In this document: positions 8,076 to 19,170 of the stretch, one piece after another
Numbering within the stretch: the first letter of the stretch is position 1
Layout of the letters: the number at the start of each line of letters is the position of its first letter
Assembly (NCBI GenBank): GCA_964643885.1
Contig: CAZXUI010000069.1
Coordinates: 1 to 25,649 of the forward strand
DNA: 25,649 bases
From: CAADGL01 sp964643885
Lineage (GTDB): Bacteria > Planctomycetota > Phycisphaerae > UBA1845 > Fen-1342
Direction of reading: 5' to 3'
The notes under the pieces: model-generated
What the model was told of the DNA's origin: nothing
The model's input: only the letters and a program-made list of their open reading frames with translations
The model's database searches: none
Translations under genes and position numbers: made by a program

Positions 8076-10067
8076 TTACGCGTCGGAGCGTGAGCGCTCG
8101 CCGCGTGTCGGGCGCGAGGCGGGAAGCGAGCTCGCGTGGCCGTCGCCGCCGTAGTCGGTCGCCTGCTCCATCTCCTCGATCGAGATATCCAGAATGGGCA
8201 GATCGCGGTCGGGGTAGCGCTTGAGCAATGCCAGCCGCCGCGCGGCCCGGTAGTAGCGGCTGAGCGTGGACCAGTCGAATGCCTCGGCGTGCTCTTCGAC
8301 GGTGTTGCGAAGCTGGATCCGCTCGCGCAGCGACATGCGGGCCAGGTCATGCAGCCAGCCGGCCACCTGGTAGACGGTCGTGTCGAAGCTGACGCGCCGC
8401 CGCCGGGCGACGTACATGCCGTTCAGATCGTGGTCGGGGAAATTGTCCATCAGGTACCAGCCGAAGCCGGCCTGATCGCTGGTGACGGCCGGGACGCCGC
8501 GGACGATGCACTCCATCGGCGTATAGCCCCACGGCTCGTAGTAGGAGGGGAATACGCCGAGGTTGCAGCCGCGGACGAACTGGTCGTACTCCATGCCCAG
8601 GATCGGGCTCGTGGCGGTGATGAACTCGGGATGGAAGATGACCTTGACCGGGTCCTCCGGTGCGTTGAGGAGCTTGCGAAAGCGCAGGTGCCGCAGCACC
8701 GGGTCGCCCGCGTCGTCGAGCAGATCGTGCGTGACGATCATCGGCTGGGGCCCGGAGCGCCAGGCGTGGATCATCCGCTTGAGCCGCACGCGGGCGTATT
8801 CATCGAGCAGGTCCTCGGTCGTGGGCAGGCGGCCGTCAGCGACCGTGTGGAACAGCCGCCGCCCCATGTCTTCCTTGATCCGCTCGCAACCGGCCCGCAG
8901 CTCGTTGAACATCGCCTGCCGGTTCAGCGTCTCGTTATTGATCGCGCGGTACGGCGCCCGCGAGACGATGAACGCGACCACCGTCACGTCGCTCGGTTCG
9001 GCCTTCAGCCGGCGGTTCAGCTCGCACAGCGCCTCGATGAAGACGTCCATGCCCTTGTTGCGATACTCGTACCGCCCGGCCGTGAAGAAATAGAGCGTAT
9101 TATCGAGATCGAACGTGTAGCTGGGGAAGAAGTGCCCCATCACGAACTTGTGGATCTGCTCCTTGGCCTTCTGGTGCAGCACCTGGAACTCGTGCGGCGC
9201 CGCGAAGCGCTCCACGTTCAGGCCGTTGGGCACGAGGCAGTCCGGCCGCCGGCCGAGGAACTGCTCGGCCTCCAGCGCCGTGATGCCCGAGACGGTCGTG
9301 AAGACGTCGGCCGTCTGGGCCGCCTTGCGCTCGATCTGAAAGCGATGCAGGATTCCGTGCTCGGCCGCGACGGCCTCCGAATCGACCGTGGGCAGCTCGT
9401 TATACAGATCGGCGGCCGCGGCGCTGAGGCTGCGGCCCACCAGCGTCGCATGCGTCGTGAAGACGGTGGAGAACTCCGCCTTGCGGTGCTGGAGGATGGG
9501 CAGCGCCACGGCGGCCTGCCACTCGTGAAAGTGGGCGACCATGGGCCGGTCGCGCATCCGCTCGCCCAGGGCCGCGAGCAGGTCGGCCACGACGTACCCG
9601 AAGGCGACCGATTCATCCGTCTCGAAATCGTCGCCCGGCGTGCCGATGCCGATATCCTTCCAGAAGAAGTACTTCATCTCGTTGACGCGGCCCATCACGC
9701 CGGCCAGATCGATCAGCAGGACCTGCGGCCGACCGGTGATCAGCCAGCGGCCGGCGTGAATCGTCACGCCGCGGCGGGCGAAGTCTTCGAGCACGGGGGC
9801 GATGGTGGGATGCGGCCGCTGCGGCTCGAATTCGATCTTGGCGGAGGGCTCGCGGAAGGGCCCGATCAGCCAGTAGTTCTTGCCCCAGCGGCCGACCGTC
9901 TCCGGCGCCTTGCTGCGCAGCACGGTATAGATGCCGCCTACCTGGGCGCAGACTTCCCAGGCGACTTCGAACAACAGCGGCACGCGCTGCCGCCGCGGGG
10001 CTGCGCTCTGGCGCGCCTCCGCGGTGCGGCGCGGCGATCGGCCTGTTCTGGAGCGCTGAAGCGCCAT
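8076..10067 (-). CDS. Glycogen synthase, GT3 (eukaryote-type) family
   Basis: The protein is 663 residues from ATG 10067. The N-terminal LLFEVAWEVCAQVGGIYTVLRSKA (residues ~33-56) matches the opening of yeast/animal glycogen synthases, not the KTGGL opening of bacterial GlgA (GT5). The GT3 catalytic E-x7-E is present as EPWGYTPME with Glu511 and Glu519, followed by RGVPAVTSDQAGFG. The enzyme transfers glucose from UDP-glucose (family knowledge) to growing alpha-1,4-glucan. The arginine-rich glucose-6-phosphate regulatory helix of eukaryotes is not obvious. The start at 10067 is preferred to 10190 because AGGT lies about 9 bases upstream and the extra 41 residues are low-complexity. It is transcribed away from glgX-glgB-malQ across a 372-bp divergent spacer. 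Confidence 0.92.
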   Translation of the reverse strand: MALQRSRTGRSPRRTAEARQSAAPRRQRVPLLFEVAWEVCAQVGGIYTVLRSKAPETVGRWGKNYWLIGPFREPSAKIEFEPQRPHPTIAPVLEDFARRGVTIHAGRWLITGRPQVLLIDLAGVMGRVNEMKYFFWKDIGIGTPGDDFETDESVAFGYVVADLLAALGERMRDRPMVAHFHEWQAAVALPILQHRKAEFSTVFTTHATLVGRSLSAAAADLYNELPTVDSEAVAAEHGILHRFQIERKAAQTADVFTTVSGITALEAEQFLGRRPDCLVPNGLNVERFAAPHEFQVLHQKAKEQIHKFVMGHFFPSYTFDLDNTLYFFTAGRYEYRNKGMDVFIEALCELNRRLKAEPSDVTVVAFIVSRAPYRAINNETLNRQAMFNELRAGCERIKEDMGRRLFHTVADGRLPTTEDLLDEYARVRLKRMIHAWRSGPQPMIVTHDLLDDAGDPVLRHLRFRKLLNAPEDPVKVIFHPEFITATSPILGMEYDQFVRGCNLGVFPSYYEPWGYTPMECIVRGVPAVTSDQAGFGWYLMDNFPDHDLNGMYVARRRRVSFDTTVYQVAGWLHDLARMSLRERIQLRNTVEEHAEAFDWSTLSRYYRAARRLALLKRYPDRDLPILDISIEEMEQATDYGGDGHASSLPASRPTRGERSRSDA

Positions 10068-10231
10068 CGAGCGCGGACCTGCCTTCCTGTAACCGGTAAG
10101 CGGGCAAGAAGCGGACGGACGCGCACGTCTGCCGCAGGGACGGGCCTCCGCACCGCCTGAACTCCCCGCGTGCCGGCCGGAATCTCGCATCGGCGACCCG
10201 ACGCGGACTCGTCACTTTCATCGGCCGGCCA

Positions 10232-10249
10232 GTGTAAAAGAGCGTACAC
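10232..10249. promoter_or_regulatory. Short inverted repeat, possible operator
   Basis: GTGTA and TACAC arms flank an 8-base centre in the divergent glycogen promoter region. The local AT content is higher than its surroundings. A repressor or activator site is possible, but the arms are short and the role is inferred. Confidence 0.25.
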
Positions 10250-10297
10250 CTGGCGGCGCCCGCCAGCAAGCGCGCGGGGCCGGCGCAGGCGCGCGCT

Positions 10298-10325
10298 TTG
10301 CGGACTGCCGCGAGCACAGTATTCT
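10298..10325 (+). promoter_or_regulatory. Candidate sigma70-type promoter for glgX-glgB-malQ
   Basis: TTGCGG (10298-10303) and TATTCT (10320-10325) are separated by 16 bases and point toward glgX, 115 bp upstream of its start. This is the best -35/-10 pair seen by eye in the spacer. It is not experimentally supported. Confidence 0.3.
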
Positions 10326-10439
10326 CTATGGTGGCGTCGCTGCGGCCGAATCCCGTTACGTTCGCGGTCTCTGACGGACCGTTCTGCTCGGGCGCGCGGC
10401 ACGGTGCGAAACGGACACTGCTCGATCGGAGCCCGCGCG

Positions 10440-12547
<2,108 letters not shown>

Positions 12548-12548
<1 letters not shown>

Positions 12549-14851
12549 TGTCATCTCCGAAATCCGCTCCGCCCACGCCGAAGCGGCCACCGCGGCCGGC
12601 GTGGCATCCAAGCGACGAGGACGTGCGGGCGCTGCTCGCCGGAGAGCATCCGGACCCCCACCGGATTCTGGGTGCGCACCCGGTCGGCAGCGAGCCGGAC
12701 AATGGGAAGGGCGGCACGGCCCGTGGCGTCGTCGTCCGTGCCTTTCATCCCGAAGCTGCGTCGATCGAATGCCTGATCGGCGGGCGCGACCAGAGCGGCG
12801 CGCGGGACGCCCGCTCGGTGCAATCCGTCGCGCTTGAGAAGATCGATGCCGGCGGGCTGTTCGCCGTACTTCTGCCGGACCGTTCGCTGCCGCTCGATTA
12901 CCGCCTGCGGCTGCGCTTCGCGGGCGGCCAGACGTGGGAGCGCGAGGACCCCTACCGCTTTGCGCCGACGGTCGGGGACATGGATCAGCACCTGTTCAAC
13001 GAGGGCACGCACAGGCGGCTGTGGGAGTGCCTGGGCGCGCACGAGCGGCAGATCGACGGCGTGACGGGCGTGTCGTTCGCGGTGTGGGCGCCCAATGCGC
13101 GCCGCGTGAGCGTCGTGGGCGACTTCTGCCACTGGGATGGGCGGCTGCTGCCGATGCGGCAGATGGGCTCGTCGGGCATCTTCGAGCTTTTCGTTCCGGG
13201 CGTGCACCCCGGCGCGCTGTACAAGTACGAGATCAAGACCAGGCAGGGCGCGATCCGGATCAAGGCGGATCCGGTCGGCACGGCCATGGAAACGCCGCCC
13301 GGCACGGCCTCGCGCGTCTACGTCTCCTCGTACGACTGGAACGACCACGAGTGGATGGCCGCCCGCCGCAAGCGCGACTATCACCGCGAGCCGCTGGCGA
13401 TCTACGAGGTGCACCTGGGCTCGTGGGCGCGGGTGCCGGAGGAGAACAACCGCTCACTGACTTATCGCGAGATCGCCCCGCGGCTGGTCGAGCACTGCCG
13501 CCGGCTGGGCTTCAACTTCATCGAGCTCATGCCCGTCGCCGAGCACCCGTTCAGCGGCTCCTGGGGCTACCAGGTGAGCGGCTACTACGCACCCACGTCG
13601 CGCTTCGGCTTACCCGATGATTTCCGCTATCTGGTGGACTACTGCCACCAGCACGGCATCGGCGTGATCGTGGACTGGGTTCCGGCGCACTTTCCCAAGG
13701 ACGACTTCGCCCTCGCCCGCTTCGACGGCACGGCCCTCTATGAGCACGAAGACGCGCGGCTGGGCGAGCACCCGGACTGGGGCACGCTCATCTTCAACTA
13801 CGGCCGCAACGAGGTCCGCTCCTTCCTGATCGCCAATGCGATCTACTGGCTCAGCGAGCTGCACGTGGACGGGCTGCGGGTCGACGCGGTCGCGTCGATG
13901 CTCTATCTCGATTACAGCCGCAAGCCGGGCGAGTGGGTGCCGAACCGTTACGGCGGCAATGAAAACCTCGAGGCGATCGATTTCCTCAAGGCGATGAACC
14001 GGGCCGTGCGCGAGGAGTGTCCGGGCTGCTTCACCGTCGCGGAGGAATCCACCGCCTATGCCGGCGTATCCAAGCCGGTCGAGGAGGGCGGCCTGGGCTT
14101 CACCTTCAAGTGGAACATGGGCTGGATGCACGACACGCTCGTCTACTTCTCGAAGGAGGCGGTCCACCGCCGCTATCACCACTGGCAGCTCAGTTTCGCC
14201 ATGGTGTACGAGTACTCCGAGCGCTTCATCATGCCGCTCTCGCACGACGAGGTCGTGCACGGCAAGGGCTCGCTGTTGTCGAAGATGCCCGGTGACGAGT
14301 GGCAGAAGTTCGCCAACCTGCGGCTGCTGCTGGCCTATCAGTTCACCCGGCCGGGCAAGAAGCTGCTGTTCATGGGAACCGAGCTGGCGCCGTGGCGCGA
14401 GTGGGACTATCAGACGAGCCTCGACTGGCACATGAAGGACGACTGGTTCCGCAGCCGGCTGGCCGTCTTCATGCAGGACCTCGGCCGGCTCTATCATGAG
14501 AACTCGCCCTTCTGGCGGGCGGACCACGATCCGCACGGCTTCCAGTGGATCTGCTTCGACGATGCGGACAACTCGGTGCTGGCCTACATCCGCCGCGACG
14601 GGGCCTACGTGGCGGCCGTCGTGCTGAACTTCACGCCCGTCCCGCGCGACAGCTACCGCGTCGGCGTGCCTGTGGCCGGGCCGTGGCGCGAGTGGATGTC
14701 CTCGGACGCGTCGCGCTACGGCGGAAGCGAGTATCCGACCGTCAAGCAGGCCGAGACCGAGCCCGTCGCCTGGCACGGCTACGACCAGTCGCTGCGGCTC
14801 AACCTGCCGCCGCTCGGTGCGATCGTCCTGGCGCCAAGCCCGAACACGTAG
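12548..14851 (+). CDS. glgB: 1,4-alpha-glucan branching enzyme
   Basis: The protein is 767 residues, the size of two-module GlgB: an N-terminal domain starting near DPHRILGAHPV (residue ~37), a CBM48 near SFAVWAPNARRVSVVGDF (~177), the GH13 barrel, and a C-terminal beta domain. Catalytic residues are Asp446 (DGLRVDAVASM), Glu499 (TVAEEST) and Asp567 (LSHDEVVHGKGSL). The SRKPGEWVPNRYGGNENLEAI signature of branching enzymes follows the nucleophile. It cuts alpha-1,4 chains and re-attaches them by alpha-1,6 bonds. ATG 12548 has GAGGAG (12537-12542) as ribosome site and overlaps the glgX stop, so the two are coupled. Confidence 0.97.
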
Positions 14852-14869
14852 AAGGATTCGCGCCGCCCG

Positions 14870-16510
14870 ATGAAGCGATCCGCCGGCAAGCCGCGATTCT
14901 CCCTCGAGCAGCGCAGCGCCGGAGCGCTCTTTCACCTGACCTCGCTGCCGGGACCGCACGGCTGCGGTGATCTCGGGCCCGAGGCCCGCGACTTCGCTCG
15001 CTTTCTCCGCGATGCCGGCCAGCACTGGTGGCAGATGCTGCCCGTCGGACCGATCGGCCCGGGCGACTCGCCCTACAGCTCCGATTCCGCCTTCGCCGGC
15101 GGGCCGCACCTGATCAGCCTGCGCGGCCTTCTCGACGACGAGCTTCTCAAACCGCGTGAAATCCGCCCACCGAAGCGCTTCTCCGAGCGGCGGGCCGACT
15201 ACGCCGCGTGCATTCCCTTTCGCGAGGCCTGCCTGCGGCGGGCCTGCGAGCGCTTCACCGCCCGCCGCCGCCGCGACACGGCCTACGAGGCTTTTCGCGA
15301 AGCCAACCGCTTCTGGCTCGATGACTACGCCCTCTACCGCGCCATCAAGCGCCGCCACAGGCTGCAACACTGGATTCGCTGGCCGGCCGAGCTGCGCAGC
15401 CGGAAGCCCGCGCCGCTCAGACAGGCCGCATTGCAGCTCCGCGACGCGTGCGAGTACGAGCGCTTCGTGCAGTACCTCTTCGCCCGGCAGTGGCGCGAAT
15501 TCCGTCGCGATTGCGAGCAGCTCGGCGTCGGACTGATCGGCGACATCCCCATCTTCGTCTCGCACGACAGCGCCGATGTCTGGGCCAACCCAGAGCTCTT
15601 TCAGCTCGACGACCGCGGCCGGCCGATCGTCGTTTCCGGCTGCCCGCCGGATGACTTCTCGCGCACCGGGCAGCTCTGGGGCCACCCGATCTACCGCTGG
15701 CCGACGCATCTTCGCACCGGCTTTCGCTGGTGGGTGGAGCGCTTTCGCCTGATGTTCGAGCTGTTTCACGCGGTGCGCGTGGACCACTTCATCGGTTTCC
15801 ATCACACCTGGCAGGTGCCCGGCCGCCATCGCACGGCTCTACGCGGCGTCTATCGGCCCACGCCCGGGCGCGAGCTGCTGACGGCGGTCTTCCAGCAGCT
15901 CGACTCCGGTTGGCCCGCAAGACCGGTCGGAGCCCGGTCCCCCACGAAAAGCACGAAACAGGCGGCGGGCCGGGTGCAGATCATCGCCGAGGACCTCGGC
16001 CACGTGACGCCCGAAGTCTGGGCCCTGCGGGATGAGTTCGAGCTGCCCGGCATGCGCGTGATGCAGTGGGCCTTCGGTGACGGCGCCCGCTTCGACCAGC
16101 CGCACAACCATCCGCCCCGCTCGGCCGTCTACACCGGCACGCACGATCACGACACGGTCGTCGGCTGGTTTCGCAAGCTGCCGCGCGGCCGGCATGCTCG
16201 CGGCCGCGACGGGCTGACCGTGCAGCAGCGGCTTTGGCGCTACGCCGGTTTCGAGGGAGCGGTCCGCGGCCGCACGGCCGCACAGCGCGACCGCGATGTG
16301 CACTGGACGATGACCCGGCTGTGCTATCAATCGCCCGCGCAAACGGCGATCATCCAGGTGCAGGATTGGCTGGGGCTGGGAAGCGAGGCCCGCATGAACA
16401 CGCCCGCCACCGTGGGCGGCAACTGGCACTGGCGCGTGCCGGCAGATCGGCTGACTCGCACGCTGGCCCGGCGGCTGCGCGAGCTGGCTGAGACCTATGA
16501 GCGCGCCTGA
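14870..16510 (+). CDS. malQ: 4-alpha-glucanotransferase (amylomaltase, GH77) with a repeat-derived insert
   Basis: The 546-residue protein has the GH77 landmarks WWQMLPVGPIGPGDSPYSS (near residue 47), LIGDIPIFVSHDSADVWANP (~222), nucleophile Asp305 in VRVDHFIGFH, acid/base Glu374 in IIAEDLG, and Asp426 in GTHDHDTVVGWF. It transfers maltodextrin segments between glucans and recycles short chains left by GlgX. It starts 18 bp after glgB, with GAAGGA about 13 bases before ATG 14870. An odd stretch of about 25 residues just before IIAEDLG (WPARPVGARSPTKSTKQ) corresponds to a copy of the GACCGGTC-GGAG repeat inserted in frame; relatives have a short loop here. The catalytic residues remain intact, so the enzyme is probably active. 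Confidence 0.93.
   Translation: MKRSAGKPRFSLEQRSAGALFHLTSLPGPHGCGDLGPEARDFARFLRDAGQHWWQMLPVGPIGPGDSPYSSDSAFAGGPHLISLRGLLDDELLKPREIRPPKRFSERRADYAACIPFREACLRRACERFTARRRRDTAYEAFREANRFWLDDYALYRAIKRRHRLQHWIRWPAELRSRKPAPLRQAALQLRDACEYERFVQYLFARQWREFRRDCEQLGVGLIGDIPIFVSHDSADVWANPELFQLDDRGRPIVVSGCPPDDFSRTGQLWGHPIYRWPTHLRTGFRWWVERFRLMFELFHAVRVDHFIGFHHTWQVPGRHRTALRGVYRPTPGRELLTAVFQQLDSGWPARPVGARSPTKSTKQAAGRVQIIAEDLGHVTPEVWALRDEFELPGMRVMQWAFGDGARFDQPHNHPPRSAVYTGTHDHDTVVGWFRKLPRGRHARGRDGLTVQQRLWRYAGFEGAVRGRTAAQRDRDVHWTMTRLCYQSPAQTAIIQVQDWLGLGSEARMNTPATVGGNWHWRVPADRLTRTLARRLRELAETYERA
15921..15944 (+). repeat. Dispersed copy of the GACCGGTC-GGAG repeat inside malQ
   Basis: These 24 bases differ from the core of the propeller-gene repeat (for example 7068-7091) at one position (A to C after GGAG). 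They lie in the same strand orientation but are read in a different frame (RPVGARSPT instead of TGRRPVPQ). They are followed by a short A-rich stretch. This shows a DNA-level dispersed element, not a conserved peptide. Confidence 0.8.
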
Positions 16511-16522
16511 TCTCAGCGCCGC

Positions 16523-17641
16523 TCAGAACCGCCACGGCAATCGCTGGCGATGATGGCGGAAGAGCACGCCGATGGTGCGAAATACGACGTAGCCCAGGTA
16601 GAGAAAGACGAACTGCCCGACCAGCGGCGCGAGCATGTACTGCCCGGCCCGCTCCAGCACGTATTCCGCCGCGTACAGCACGGCGCTGACCAGCCCCCAC
16701 GCCAGTACGTAGGCCGGCCCGATTCCGATGATGCAGCGCAGGAGCCAGTCCGGCCGCAGAAACAGCAGCGAATTGCCCACTGCGACGCTCATCACCGCCA
16801 CCGGCCAGAAGAACCACCCGCCATACAGCGCCGCCGCGTAAATGACCTCATACGACGGGTTCCACGGCGGCACGGTCAGGCGCACGATCACCGCCGGTAC
16901 GTGGCAGAGCAGGCTGATCACCGCCAGCCAGAGCGCCGGCTTGACCGCCCCCTCCCACACCGACGAATCCTCCGGCACCCACGGAATCTCATCCTCGCCG
17001 TTGGCCGTGTTCGTCAGCACCGACCAGAAGAACTGCATCACATACACCGCCAGGAGCACGGCCGGAATGAGGCTCAGCAGCGCCAGCGGGCCGAATACCG
17101 AGAGCAGCGACATCAGAAGCTGCACGGCCGCAATAGCCAGCGCCGTCAGCAGCAGGTTCATCGCATTCGAGCGGATACCGGCGAAGTAGAGGCTCGCCAG
17201 CAGGTCCTCGACGAAGCCCCGCCGGCGCGAGGAAACCCGCTGCCCGCCGGGAAACCACGACGCCCAGAAGCCGCCCGCGCGGGGCGGCGCGGGCGCGGTG
17301 CCCGTTCCGCCGAGCGCCGCCAGGAGCGCCGCCTCTTCGTGAGGGTACGAGACACCGCCGGCGATGCCGGGCCGGCTGCCCTCCGGCGCGACCTGCAACT
17401 GTCCGCCGTCGAGCAGAACCGCCTCGCGCAGCTCCACCTCCGGCTCGTCCTGAAGCGGAATGAACGCCTGATCCGCCGCGGCCGCGCGCAGGTCCGCCTC
17501 CGTGATCTGGATCGCCCGCCCGCACTCCGGACAGCTCACGACAACGCCCGCCTGCGCGTTGCGAATGCGGTAGCGCCGCCCGCAGGCACATCGTCCTCGA
17601 ATCAGGATGTCGGCCAGGGGTTGCACCGTGCTGCTCCGCAT
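16523..17641 (-). CDS. Zinc-ribbon multi-pass membrane protein of unknown function
   Basis: I do not recognise a named family for this 372-residue protein. An N-terminal zinc ribbon has Cys18, Cys20, Cys37 and Cys40 (RCACGRRYRI ... SCPECGR). A polar, acidic, proline- and glycine-rich linker follows to about residue 140, then about six hydrophobic segments near 162-182, 184-208, 235-256, 266-294, 302-325 and 336-360. The ribbon is expected to face the cytoplasm. Similar N-terminal CxC...CPxC ribbons joined to membrane domains are frequent in planctomycetes (general impression). It converges with malQ (12 bp between stops) and diverges from queA (104 bp). No clear Shine-Dalgarno precedes ATG 17641, so the start is moderately sure. 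Confidence 0.7.
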   Translation of the reverse strand: MRSSTVQPLADILIRGRCACGRRYRIRNAQAGVVVSCPECGRAIQITEADLRAAAADQAFIPLQDEPEVELREAVLLDGGQLQVAPEGSRPGIAGGVSYPHEEAALLAALGGTGTAPAPPRAGGFWASWFPGGQRVSSRRRGFVEDLLASLYFAGIRSNAMNLLLTALAIAAVQLLMSLLSVFGPLALLSLIPAVLLAVYVMQFFWSVLTNTANGEDEIPWVPEDSSVWEGAVKPALWLAVISLLCHVPAVIVRLTVPPWNPSYEVIYAAALYGGWFFWPVAVMSVAVGNSLLFLRPDWLLRCIIGIGPAYVLAWGLVSAVLYAAEYVLERAGQYMLAPLVGQFVFLYLGYVVFRTIGVLFRHHRQRLPWRF

Positions 17642-17745
17642 GCGAGCCAGGCTGGTATTGCGGCCTCGATCATCCTATTCTAACTCCATCGCGCGGCACC
17701 GGGCGATCGAAACAACGCCCAAGTTTCGAACCGCGCACCGAGCCG

Positions 17746-18771
17746 ATGCGCCGCAGCGACCTGCACTACGACCTGCCGCCCGAACTCATCGCACAGCAGC
17801 CCGTCGAGCCGCGCGACACCTCGCGCCTGCTCGTTCTTCACCGCCACACCGGCCGCATCGAGCACCGCCGCTTCCGCGACATCGTCGAGTACCTCCGCGC
17901 CGGCGATTGCCTTGTACTCAACGACACCAGCGTCGTGCCGGCTCGCTTCTTCTGTCGCCGCACGACCGGCGGCCGCATCGAGGCGCTCTTCCTGCACGCC
18001 GAGGACGCCGGCTGGCACGTCCTGCTCAAGCCCGCGGCGCGGCTCGCAGCCGGCGAGCGGCTGCGGCCGGAGGGCGGCGAGGTCGAGCTGCGGCTCGTGC
18101 GCCGCCTGGAGCGCGGCGAGTGGCTCGTCCGGCCGGAGCCGCCCGTCGCGCCGCTCGATCTGCTTCGTCGCATCGGGCAGACGCCCCTGCCCCCCTACAT
18201 CCGCCGCGACGCAGGACCCCTGCCGGCCGACAGCGGTCGCTATCAGACCGTTTACGCCGCCCGGCCGGGTGCTGTGGCCGCCCCGACGGCCGGTCTGCAC
18301 TTCACGCCGGAGCTGCTCGCGCGGCTTGAGGCGGCCGGCATCCGCCGCGCGACCGTCACGCTGCACGTCGGGCCGGGGACGTTTCAGCCGATCGACGTCG
18401 ACGACCTGTCGGAGCATCCGATGCACGCGGAGTGGTACGAGGCACCCCAGACGGCGATTCAGGCGATTGCGGCCGCCCGGCGCGGCGGCGGGCGAATCGT
18501 GGCCGTCGGGACGACCTCGGCGCGGGTGCTTGAATCACTGCCCGAGGAGCCGGCCGGCCCGCAATCCGGCTGGACGCGTCTCTTCATCTACCCCCCCTAC
18601 CGCTTTCGCCGCGTCGACGCGCTGGTGACGAATTTCCACCTGCCGGGCAGCACGCTGCTGGCGTTGGTGATGGCCCTGGCCGGCCGCGAGCAGATTCTGG
18701 CCGCCTACGGGGCGGCGATCCGCGAGCGGTACCGGTTCTACAGCTACGGGGACGCGATGCTGATTCTCTGA
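17746..18771 (+). CDS. queA: S-adenosylmethionine:tRNA ribosyltransferase-isomerase
   Basis: The 341-residue protein has the normal QueA length. Signature segments run in order: LPPELIAQQPVEPRDTSRLL (near residue 8), GDCLVLNDTSVVPARFF (~52), PTAGLHFTPELL (~179), TLHVGPGTFQPI (~204), VGTTSARVLESL (~251), and TNFHLPGSTLLALVMALAG (~289). It transfers the ribosyl part of S-adenosylmethionine to preQ1 in the anticodon loop of tRNAs with GUN anticodons, giving epoxyqueuosine. ATG 17746 fits the family N-terminus, although the Shine-Dalgarno is weak. No other queuosine gene is next to it. Confidence 0.97.
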   Translation: MRRSDLHYDLPPELIAQQPVEPRDTSRLLVLHRHTGRIEHRRFRDIVEYLRAGDCLVLNDTSVVPARFFCRRTTGGRIEALFLHAEDAGWHVLLKPAARLAAGERLRPEGGEVELRLVRRLERGEWLVRPEPPVAPLDLLRRIGQTPLPPYIRRDAGPLPADSGRYQTVYAARPGAVAAPTAGLHFTPELLARLEAAGIRRATVTLHVGPGTFQPIDVDDLSEHPMHAEWYEAPQTAIQAIAAARRGGGRIVAVGTTSARVLESLPEEPAGPQSGWTRLFIYPPYRFRRVDALVTNFHLPGSTLLALVMALAGREQILAAYGAAIRERYRFYSYGDAMLIL

Positions 18772-18816
18772 CGGTTCGGCCCGCGCCTGTGCCCGGCGAT
18801 CCCGTTTTCCCGTCCA

Positions 18817-18875
18817 TCGCGATCCCGGTCTCGTGTGCTTCGCGATCCCGGTCTCGTGTGCTTCGCGATCCCGGT
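18817..18875. repeat. 23-bp tandem repeat, about 2.6 copies
   Basis: Units at 18817-18839 and 18840-18862 are identical over 23 bp, and a partial third copy runs from 18863 to 18875. A degenerate fragment (GGCGATCCCG) lies just upstream near 18795. The repeat sits in the 231-bp non-coding stretch between queA and the tRNA gene. No spacers are present. The role is unknown. Confidence 0.9.
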
Positions 18876-19002
18876 TTATCGGCGCCCCGGCCGCGGTCGG
18901 CGCCTCGCGGCGGTCTGCGGCCCTTGCCCGAATCGGCGGATTGAGTAAGATCATGGATTCCCCGGTCGGTCGGCTGGTCGTCGGTCCGTCCGTCCGGGGC
19001 GA

Positions 19003-19077
19003 CGGAGTGTAGCTCAGCCTGGCTAGAGCGCTTGGTTCGGGACCAAGAGGTCGCAGGTTCAAATCCTGTCACTCCGA
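19003..19077 (+). tRNA. tRNA-Pro (anticodon CGG)
   Basis: A full cloverleaf can be drawn: a 7-bp acceptor (19003-19009 with 19070-19076), a D stem GCTC/GAGC, an anticodon stem CTTGG/CCAAG with loop TTCGGGA (anticodon CGG at 19038-19040), a T stem GCAGG/CCTGT with a closing G-U and loop TTCAAAT, and discriminator A at 19077. No CCA is encoded. It reads codon CCG. Its 3' half is followed within 100 bp by an integrase remnant, so it is a likely attachment site for the CRISPR-bearing island. Confidence 0.97.
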
Positions 19078-19140
19078 GTCGTAACACCTTGAAGCGTCGC
19101 ACCTTACGTCACTCGCTCCGATCAGCCCGTGAGCGGTTTC

Positions 19141-19170
19141 GCACCGTTATTTGGCGCGCGCACCGTTATT
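19141..19170. repeat. Short direct repeat next to the integrase remnant
   Basis: GCACCGTTATT occurs at 19141-19151 and again at 19160-19170, a 19-bp period, between the tRNA and the integrase remnant. The position would suit recombinase or excisionase arm sites, or it may be chance. The second copy ends at the stop codon of the integrase frame. Confidence 0.5.

Larger units (their letters stand above)
10068..10439. promoter_or_regulatory. Divergent intergenic region between glycogen synthase and glgX
   Basis: These 372 bp separate the two oppositely transcribed glycogen genes and must hold promoters for both. The reading frames that cross it are low-complexity extensions of the flanking genes. 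It contains a short inverted repeat (10232-10249) and one sigma70-like pair near 10298-10325, listed separately. No small gene or RNA structure is evident. Confidence 0.6.

Noticed and set aside
8136..10160. Long plus-strand open frame opposite the glycogen synthase
   Set aside because: It is antisense to a clear GT3 enzyme, and its translation is biased and low-complexity, as expected for a shadow frame in high-GC DNA.
13610..15829. 739-codon minus-strand open frame opposite glgB and malQ
   Set aside because: It spans two well-supported genes on the other strand and shows no recognisable motif.
18817..18875. The 23-bp tandem repeat as a minimal CRISPR array
   Set aside because: The copies are contiguous, with no spacers.
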